27,978 nucleotides of DNA from positions 1 to 27,978 of the IMG/VR virus record IMGVR_UViG_3300034198_008044, one strand, 5' to 3'. The notes under the pieces were generated by a model. That model was given only the letters and a program-made list of their open reading frames with translations. It made no database searches and was not told the origin of the DNA. The position numbers and the translations under genes are program-made. Every line of letters begins with the position of its first letter. The stretch's first letter is position 1. Source of the DNA: a virus. Shown here piece by piece: positions 22,156-27,978 of this stretch.

Positions 22156-24322
22156 TTTCCCCGCCCTTAGGCATTTTGGGTTCTTTGGGCTTAATATCCG
22201 GTTCTACGGGAACTTTACCAGATTGACCTTTTATGTTGTTACCTGCACTAGAGGCTGCTGTAGGGCTCTGTGGAGCGGCTGCAGTGCCTTCTGGTGGGAC
22301 CATACCCACTTCTATGGGTAAACCCGTTTGTGGATCAACTGGTGCATTGGGATCAGGGATAATGCCATCTTCAATCTCCTTTGCCATAATTTCATCTTGT
22401 TCAATAATTTCCTCATCGGTTTGACGAAGAATCTTACGACGAAGATAATCTTGTGAGAAATAGCGCCCAACATAAGGTTCTGCCATAGATGCCATATTGA
22501 GCCTCTCTGTAAAGAGTTCAGATTCTTTGAGTTCAGCAAAGTGATTGTCATATAGGAAGTCAAACTGAATATGTTCAACCATTTTCTTCCAGTCTTCTGG
22601 TGTTACAATATTTTTCAGAAGAAGTTGTGTTCTTAGGAGGTCAATAAAAAGTTGCGAAAAGCGTTTGCGAAGTCCCCCCACAAATTTTGTAAACTTCACT
22701 TCATCTCTGAGGATTTCAGTTGATCGGCCGAGGTTGAATCCACTATCCCCACCAATGCGGGTTTCTGGTACATTTAACGATTTGTATAGATTGCGTTTGA
22801 AGTAATCCAAATCCGTTAATTCACCAAGATTGCTATTTTTGGTATAAACACCACAAGAAAGGGCAAAAGTGTGATAGTTATGGATAGATTCATCTGAATC
22901 AATGGTTAGGGTGCCAACTTCAATTTCATCGGTTAGATATTCAATAGCTAAAACGCAAATAACTGACTCTTTTTGACGAGAAATCATACTTTGGCCAACA
23001 ACTAGGTCTTTGGCCTCAACAAAACCGAGGTCATAAATTGGGAACTTGTGGTCATAAGTGCAGACAAGACTTTCACCATTATCAAGAGTAATTTTCATCA
23101 CCTTTGCACTCTTTTGAGTTACACCAGCCCAAGAAATCAAACCGGGCGCAAACACACCAGTTGAAGGGTGACACGAGTAAGTCCAAAGTTGTTTACCATC
23201 TTTCATTTCAGCCTCAATCTCTGAAATTGTTAATTCCCTTCCATCCAGTAGAGACACTTTTGTATCCATTGCTAGACAGCCCGCCGGAAGCGTGGTAACT
23301 TCAGTACCACGACCACCTTCTCTACGGGGGAACCAAAAGTCTTCCATAAGACTCATAAACTTACGAGAAGTATCTACCTCGCCAGTGAGGCTATTGTAGT
23401 TCATCTTATTACGATACTTCATCATCTGTTCACGAAGGAACTGCTCAGCCTTCGGTTTCGGTAGATTACCTACATCAATATAGAAGATTCTTTTTTCTGA
23501 ACTCCTGCTAAGGCGATAAATGACTACGCTATCCTCAATCATTCTAAGTTGATTGAGAATCTTGATTGCTTTATTGAGATATGATAGCGATGTGCCTTTA
23601 TTTCTATCAACAAGACCGGATGTGCAATATGCAATTGATTCTTTTGTAAATTTTATTCCCTTTTCTGCACCAGCAGACATATCTGCTGCACCCACTGGGT
23701 ATGTTTGCTTGGGGCTATAAACAAAATATTCCTCAAGTTCAGGAAAAACCTGTTCATTAGGCCCCTGGTCGCCATACATTTTTGGGCCAAGGATATCTCG
23801 TTTCTGTTTTTTCGCTTGCCTAACATAGCGAATTTTCATAGCATCCACATACCGAATATCTTGAATACCGGCGTGTGGATCTTTAATGTCAATTAATTTG
23901 TGATAATAAAGCCGCCCATCAATATACCAGTTTCGGAAAATTTCGTGGGCTTTTCTGTCAAAATCAAGCATTTCAAGAATTGCCTTAAATTCTTGACGAA
24001 TTGCATTTTTAATTCCATCGCTTGCATTAAGGTTAGAAAGTTCAATCTCAATTGGGGAATCATTTGTGTCAGTTACGATTGCCTCGTTTACAATATCAGC
24101 AATGGCGCTATCAACTTCGTGATGGAGTGCCATTTCCCGATACCGCTTGATTAAATCAAACTCTGTTCTATAGACACCTTCAACGTCAACATAAGAACCA
24201 AAAAAACCGGTTGTCAAATAATGGTCTGAGCCATCATCATTATTAGGAGGAACCGGCGAAATGATATTCTTGGATAACTTTTTATTGTTATCCTCAATAG
24301 AAAATCCAAATAACTTAGCCAT
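22151..24322 (-). CDS. 20: Portal vertex protein, T4 gp20 family, with intein
   Basis: A 723-aa precursor of the dodecameric portal through which DNA enters the head. The gp20 landmarks are GFFGSYVDVEGVYRTEFDLI, YREMALHHEVDSAIADIVNE, IYRLSRSSEKRIFYIDVGNL and TEVTTLPAG. The last is directly followed by a 148-residue intein and then SNLGELTDLDYFKRNLYKSL, the natural continuation. Without the intein the protein is 575 aa, in the range of cyanophage gp20. The C-terminus is rich in Pro, Gly and Lys. The start is the ATG at 24322 (MAKLFGFSIED); the TTG directly before it is less likely. A late promoter is 23 nt upstream, and it follows gp19 as in T4. Confidence 0.96.
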   Translation of the reverse strand: MAKLFGFSIEDNNKKLSKNIISPVPPNNDDGSDHYLTTGFFGSYVDVEGVYRTEFDLIKRYREMALHHEVDSAIADIVNEAIVTDTNDSPIEIELSNLNASDGIKNAIRQEFKAILEMLDFDRKAHEIFRNWYIDGRLYYHKLIDIKDPHAGIQDIRYVDAMKIRYVRQAKKQKRDILGPKMYGDQGPNEQVFPELEEYFVYSPKQTYPVGAADMSAGAEKGIKFTKESIAYCTSGLVDRNKGTSLSYLNKAIKILNQLRMIEDSVVIYRLSRSSEKRIFYIDVGNLPKPKAEQFLREQMMKYRNKMNYNSLTGEVDTSRKFMSLMEDFWFPRREGGRGTEVTTLPAGCLAMDTKVSLLDGRELTISEIEAEMKDGKQLWTYSCHPSTGVFAPGLISWAGVTQKSAKVMKITLDNGESLVCTYDHKFPIYDLGFVEAKDLVVGQSMISRQKESVICVLAIEYLTDEIEVGTLTIDSDESIHNYHTFALSCGVYTKNSNLGELTDLDYFKRNLYKSLNVPETRIGGDSGFNLGRSTEILRDEVKFTKFVGGLRKRFSQLFIDLLRTQLLLKNIVTPEDWKKMVEHIQFDFLYDNHFAELKESELFTERLNMASMAEPYVGRYFSQDYLRRKILRQTDEEIIEQDEIMAKEIEDGIIPDPNAPVDPQTGLPIEVGMVPPEGTAAAPQSPTAASSAGNNIKGQSGKVPVEPDIKPKEPKMPKGGEI
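22835..23278 (-). mobile_element. Mini-intein in the gp20 portal protein
   Basis: A 148-residue in-frame insert between LPAG and SNLGE. Block A is CLAMDTKVSLLDGRELTI, with Cys1 as the splice nucleophile. Block B is GESLVCTYDHKFPI with the T-x-x-H motif (TYDH). The end reads NYHTFALSCGVYTKN, with the terminal Asn and then Ser as +1 residue. The penultimate residue is Lys rather than the usual His, which some inteins tolerate. There is no room for a homing endonuclease, so this is a splicing-only mini-intein. Self-excision would restore the conserved TLPAG-SNLGE portal segment. Splicing activity itself is inferred. Confidence 0.93.
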
Positions 24323-24345
24323 CAATAAAGTTTATCTTTGTTTGA

Positions 24346-24354
24346 CTTATTTAG
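24346..24354 (-). promoter_or_regulatory. Late-promoter-like CTAAATAAG before gp20
   Basis: CTAAATAAG just after the gp19 stop and 23 nt before the gp20 ATG. Confidence 0.6.
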
Positions 24355-24355
24355 T

Positions 24356-24982
24356 TTAAGAAATTGGAGCGTTTACTTGGTCGGTAATACCGTTAGCATT
24401 TCCAGCGGTCCAATGTGTCATTTGGAACTCTACGGTAAAGTTTTGAATCTGATCGGTTGAATCCCAGTTGAGATCAATAGTGCTGACGTTGGTTGGCCAA
24501 ATGTTGTGAATTACATATGTGCGAAGGGGGCTCACCGTACCACCATTTTGTAAATTTGAAATGGTTGAGGATTCTTTACCGGTATCGTAACCGCGACCAA
24601 ATTGTTGGGCATATGCAACTGCGGCCATATATGAATCTGGACGGGTTACACCTGTACCAGTCTCCATACGATTGATCGCATTAGACCAGGCTTCAAAGGC
24701 AGTACGAATCTTAAAGTTTTCATCGTTGATGACAGTAATGGTCCAGGGATCATAGGTTCTATCGCCTGCAACTTTTAGAATGCGGCCTCTAAAATTTACG
24801 TCTACTGGCGATACGTTTGCGGCTGGAATTGCTGCACCTTTACATAAAAATGTAAATGTATCATTGTCCCATCCCGGAACAATAGAAGGAAATGCGGGAA
24901 TGCTAACTTCAAATAGATTTGCGCGGGCGCCGCCGCCAGCTAGTTTTGATTTGAAGCCAGTGATTGTTTTTAGTGATGCCAT
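24356..24982 (-). CDS. 19: Tail tube protein, T4 gp19 family
   Basis: A 208-aa major tail tube subunit that stacks in hexameric rings as the inner channel of the contractile tail. The sequence ANLFEVSIPAF, FLCKGAAIPAANVSPVDVNF, GRILKVAGDRTYDPWTITVI and the C-terminal TVEFQMTHW follow the gp19 / contractile tail-tube pattern, and the length is normal. It lies directly between sheath (gp18) and portal (gp20), as in T4. GGAGG lies 13 nt before the ATG. No late-promoter octamer was seen in the gp18-gp19 gap, so it is probably co-transcribed with gp18. Confidence 0.95.
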   Translation of the reverse strand: MASLKTITGFKSKLAGGGARANLFEVSIPAFPSIVPGWDNDTFTFLCKGAAIPAANVSPVDVNFRGRILKVAGDRTYDPWTITVINDENFKIRTAFEAWSNAINRMETGTGVTRPDSYMAAVAYAQQFGRGYDTGKESSTISNLQNGGTVSPLRTYVIHNIWPTNVSTIDLNWDSTDQIQNFTVEFQMTHWTAGNANGITDQVNAPIS

Positions 24983-25022
24983 TTTAGTTTTGAGACCTCC
25001 GTTTAGTTTAGTTAGTTATAAA

Positions 25023-27188
25023 TCAAGCGCGGCCAATCACTTCTTCAAAACTTACACCCGTGCGTGTAGCAACAAAGGTAAGAGTCACATAGTTAATTGA
25101 CTTAACTGGCTTAAGATAAATGTCGGCTCTAAACTCATTATTATCAATAACATCATCGGTGTTATTTGTTGTGTCACAGATAACTCGGAAATCATAAATT
25201 CCACCTTTTGCCTGAATATCACGAAGATAAGGCTCTACAATATTAATAAAGTTTGAACGAGTTTGTTCAGTGTTATTTTCAAATAGAGTTGCATTTGCAG
25301 TTGAACCGAGAGCCTGTTGAACCGTTAGGAACAACCTACGAACGTTAATACGATCAAATGCAGATGCATAACCCAAAGCAGTCTTGTCCCCCCATAGAGT
25401 TGGACCAAAGCCGGGAATATTTACGATTGCATTTACGCGAGCGGGATACAAACGGTCTCTTTGGTCTTTATCTGGACTGTATGCGAGATTGATAGCACTA
25501 TTAAGAACGCCTCTTTGTTGCCCAGCTGGGGAGTTCCAAGGATATGCATTAATGTTGGTACGAATCATCAGGCCCGCAACATCGGGATTGCAGGGAATGT
25601 AGCGATAACGATTATTGAATCTATCAAACACATACTTATAACCGGAGTCAAATACTACATAAGAACTGCTGGAGAGTGAGGTGTAGAACTCAATAACATT
25701 GTTTGTTTGGGTTTCAGTATTGGTAAGACCAACAACATCTGAACGATGTGGCGAAATAGTTGCAATACAGTCTTTTCTTTGATTAGCAAGGGAAATTAAT
25801 TGATTTGCTTTTGCCTGAGAATCTACTTTATTGTTATAACCTGGACCCATAATCAGATAATCCAGGGGATACTTATCTTTATTTGAGAAGATTTGATATG
25901 CAGAAATAATCTCAGCAAGAGTTGGAAGCATCCCCCCATTAGTCCCGTAATCTTTACCACCTAGAAGTGAGAATATGGAGTTACCAATTGAACTGAAGGT
26001 TACGCTCTGAGCTGAAACATTCCATAAACCTCGACCATTGGTGAGAGCAGTAAAACCATTGCTAAATCCGGTAGAATATACGGTTTCATTATTGCTGTTA
26101 TCGGAAGGGTTATCCCCAACGTAAATGTAATTTGAATACTCAGCAATATAATCCTTCCAGAAAATGTTCTGCGGAGTATTTACAGTAGAACGAGCATCGC
26201 TAGCCTTCGAAAGATTGGTGTGCTTTTCAAGAAGATTACCTTGAATACCAGTAATTTCTCCCGTGTCATCTACAACGACAACGTGAATTGCATCGTTTTT
26301 ACCGTTACGATCGAGTGAATATTGATTTGTTGAAGGTTTAGCTGCGATAGACTTCCAGTAAACTGTACTGTTGGTTAGAGGAATAACCTGTTCGTTATAC
26401 CAATCTGTTACAACAGTTGCTGTGGTTGTTGCAACTCCTACTCCACTGCCGTTAATAATAGAAATGCTATTTGAAGTTAGGAAAGAGCGGAGCTGTGAAC
26501 GCTCTGCATAAGTTACGGGAGTTTCAACATTAGAATTGCTAACAACAGAAGTGATTTTTACATCAATAGTGCTATTACCAACACCGGTAACAATCGCCTT
26601 TAGATAACCATTGAAAAGAGTTGTAGTGCCAACACCAGCGGAAGGAATATTAACTAGAGGTGTAGTAACACCCAAACCAATAACACCGGCGGTTGCTGCG
26701 GCTCCAACATTAAGAATTTGGTCCGCTTTGTCGTCAATAAGAGCAACTTTTAGGTTATTTGCCCATTGTCCGGGAGTCTTGGCTGCAAAAATATAAGTTT
26801 TTACATCACTAGTATGATTAAGATTATAGTCATCAAAGTTCTTTATTTTTAGATTCGCTTGGCCTACGGTAGAAACTCCAACAGCATCGTGCTTTGCATT
26901 GGCGTTTACTAGATTGCTGCCGTCGCACCGGATAACCTTGGCTGTACCACCATAAGTTAGAAAAGATGATGCAGAGAGCCAATACTCATATTGTGCATCC
27001 GTATCTTTTGGCTTACCGAATACAGTAAGAAGTTCAGATTCGTTTCTAATATTCACAGCTTCTTCAACCGGTCCAATACTAAAAGGACCGGCGATTGCTC
27101 CAATATTATCAACAATATTATCCACGCGACCAACAGTTTGGTCAACTTCTCTAATGATATATCCAGGAGATAATTGGGGTGTCGCCAT
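25023..27188 (-). CDS. 18: Contractile tail sheath protein, T4 gp18 family
   Basis: A 721-aa sheath subunit, a length usual for cyanophage gp18. The N-terminus LSPGYIIREVDQTVGRVDN, then GAIAGPFSIGPVEEAVNIRN, and the C-terminal GPTLWGDKTALGYASAFDRI, NVRRLFLTVQQAL and YDFRVICDTTNNT are conserved sheath blocks. The middle (roughly residues 150-430) is the more variable, surface-exposed domain insertion region of T4-like sheaths. A late promoter TCATAAATA lies 31 nt upstream. It follows gp17 and precedes gp19, as in T4. Confidence 0.96.
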   Translation of the reverse strand: MATPQLSPGYIIREVDQTVGRVDNIVDNIGAIAGPFSIGPVEEAVNIRNESELLTVFGKPKDTDAQYEYWLSASSFLTYGGTAKVIRCDGSNLVNANAKHDAVGVSTVGQANLKIKNFDDYNLNHTSDVKTYIFAAKTPGQWANNLKVALIDDKADQILNVGAAATAGVIGLGVTTPLVNIPSAGVGTTTLFNGYLKAIVTGVGNSTIDVKITSVVSNSNVETPVTYAERSQLRSFLTSNSISIINGSGVGVATTTATVVTDWYNEQVIPLTNSTVYWKSIAAKPSTNQYSLDRNGKNDAIHVVVVDDTGEITGIQGNLLEKHTNLSKASDARSTVNTPQNIFWKDYIAEYSNYIYVGDNPSDNSNNETVYSTGFSNGFTALTNGRGLWNVSAQSVTFSSIGNSIFSLLGGKDYGTNGGMLPTLAEIISAYQIFSNKDKYPLDYLIMGPGYNNKVDSQAKANQLISLANQRKDCIATISPHRSDVVGLTNTETQTNNVIEFYTSLSSSSYVVFDSGYKYVFDRFNNRYRYIPCNPDVAGLMIRTNINAYPWNSPAGQQRGVLNSAINLAYSPDKDQRDRLYPARVNAIVNIPGFGPTLWGDKTALGYASAFDRINVRRLFLTVQQALGSTANATLFENNTEQTRSNFINIVEPYLRDIQAKGGIYDFRVICDTTNNTDDVIDNNEFRADIYLKPVKSINYVTLTFVATRTGVSFEEVIGRA

Positions 27189-27219
27189 TTTTATGCCTAA
27201 TTTCAGTAAGTCTTAATAG

Positions 27220-27228
27220 TATTTATGA
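27220..27228 (-). promoter_or_regulatory. Late promoter TCATAAATA before gp18
   Basis: TCATAAATACT in the gp17-gp18 gap, 31 nt before the gp18 ATG. Its central TAAATA matches the T4 late octamer. Confidence 0.6.
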
Positions 27229-27249
27229 AATTGGGCATTTAAACTATAA

Positions 27250-27978
27250 TCAATAATTGTAGTTCCAGAAATATGAATAATCGTCATCTTCTTTTGTGTA
27301 CCAAAGGTTTCCATCACTATCTCTTTCGGCACCCAGATAGTTGTCATACAATTCTGCAATCTCATTGGGAAGTGAATCTGATGAAGAAACAAATCCAAAT
27401 GGGGTAGAGTCATTTTCTTCTAGTTCCTTTTCGTGTTCTTCTCTTAGTCTTTTTCTTATATCCGTCTCGGTCATTTCCTTGAAATATTCCTGGGTGCTTA
27501 TCCAGGCAAATAATACAAGGCAGATTGTCAGGTCATCATTTTTACCTTCTTCTGCACTAAAACTATTATAACGAGAAACAAATGTTGTAAGTTCTCCAAT
27601 AATATCCCTATCGTTAAAAATAAGTTTATCTTCTTCAATAAATGTTTTTAAATTTAAACAACCAGTTCTTTTTACTGGTTTTGACATCTTAATACCATAT
27701 TTAACACCCTTACCTGCTAAATTTTGACCGGCAACTTGTCCACCTCGGCCTAAAGTTTTAGTTTGAATAACATTAGGGTAACCATATTCAGTGTGAAGAA
27801 TATATGCAACCTGAGAATCATTATTTACCTCACATAAAATAAATGCATCATTATATGCACGCCCAACTGGTTCAATAACATCTGGATATCTTAAACTTGG
27901 AATATCATTATTTCTATATTTTGCAACAACTTTATATGGAATCTGTGTTGTATCAAATACAACAAATGCAGAATAATC
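27250..27978 (-). CDS. 17: Terminase large subunit, T4 gp17 family, C-terminal nuclease part (5' end outside window)
   Basis: The frame is open from the right window edge to the TGA at 27250, giving the last 242 residues. They start DYSAFVVFDTTQIPYK and continue VVAKYRNNDI, GRAYNDAFILCEVNNDS, VAYILHTEYGYPN and EEGKNDDLTICLVLFAWIST. This is the RNase H-like headful nuclease domain of gp17: the first Asp strand, the E-x-N segment and the D-D-L motif carry its metal-binding acids. An internal ATG at 27687 is not the start. The C-terminus is acidic and aromatic (DDDYSYFWNYNY). The enzyme packages DNA through the gp20 portal. The ATPase half lies beyond the window. Confidence 0.95.
   Translation of the reverse strand, partial: DYSAFVVFDTTQIPYKVVAKYRNNDIPSLRYPDVIEPVGRAYNDAFILCEVNNDSQVAYILHTEYGYPNVIQTKTLGRGGQVAGQNLAGKGVKYGIKMSKPVKRTGCLNLKTFIEEDKLIFNDRDIIGELTTFVSRYNSFSAEEGKNDDLTICLVLFAWISTQEYFKEMTETDIRKRLREEHEKELEENDSTPFGFVSSSDSLPNEIAELYDNYLGAERDSDGNLWYTKEDDDYSYFWNYNY

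Noticed and set aside
22835-23278. Homing endonuclease in the gp20 intein
   Set aside because: Only 148 residues separate the splice sites, block B is followed closely by the C-terminal blocks, and no LAGLIDADG or HNH motif is seen.
27250-27687. A separate 145-aa gene starting at an internal ATG
   Set aside because: The frame is open upstream to the window edge and the added residues match the gp17 nuclease domain, so this is the C-terminal part of gp17.

Overview
The window is a late structural-gene region of a T4-like myovirus, most likely a cyanophage or a close relative that infects an aquatic bacterium. Every convincing gene is on the minus strand, so transcription runs from high to low coordinates. 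The T4 late order is clear: gp17 (terminase large subunit, 5' end outside the window), gp18 (tail sheath), gp19 (tail tube), gp20 (portal), a gp67-like prohead core peptide, gp21 (prohead protease), and the first codons of a next gene that may be gp22. Several fibre proteins are of kinds I recognise from marine T4-like cyanophages. Sampled lines are AT-rich, and T4-type late-promoter octamers (xxTAAATA) precede most transcription units, usually 21-31 nt before a start codon.

The capsid module is split. In T4, genes 20, 67, 68 and 21 are adjacent. Here about 21 kb lies between the gp67-like gene (ends 21964) and gp21 (starts 794). In transcription order this insert holds a neck or fibre-like protein (21967-21194), a 409-aa virion protein (21194-19965), a small protein (19930-19664), a 1666-aa chimeric fibre (19664-14664), a 263-aa fibre protein with a decayed fragment in front of it (14424-13633), a 49-aa coiled-coil peptide, an 1140-aa repeat-rich fibre (13446-10024), a DUF6165-type protein, a 113-aa protein, a 640-aa repeat fibre (9291-7369), a diversity-generating retroelement (DGR), and then a glycan or metabolite modification operon.

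The most striking element is the complete DGR at 7357-5165. It has a small cysteine-rich target protein ending in a DUF1566/C-type-lectin-like variable repeat (VR), an Avd-like accessory protein, a template repeat (TR), and a DGR-type reverse transcriptase. TR and VR can be aligned by eye over about 132 nt. There are 21 substitutions at template adenines, only two elsewhere, and one in-frame AAC codon missing from VR. This is the signature of adenine-directed mutagenic homing. The target follows a fibre gene directly, so the element probably diversifies a host-recognition tip.

Other notable points are a 148-residue mini-intein inside the portal protein gp20; a coupled operon of a 2OG-Fe(II) oxygenase, a NodU/CmcH-type carbamoyltransferase and a GT9-like glycosyltransferase; near-identical DNA modules shared and reordered among fibre genes; and late-promoter motifs built into the stop codons of upstream genes, including one just ahead of the TR. 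I saw no tRNA, CRISPR array or insertion sequence.
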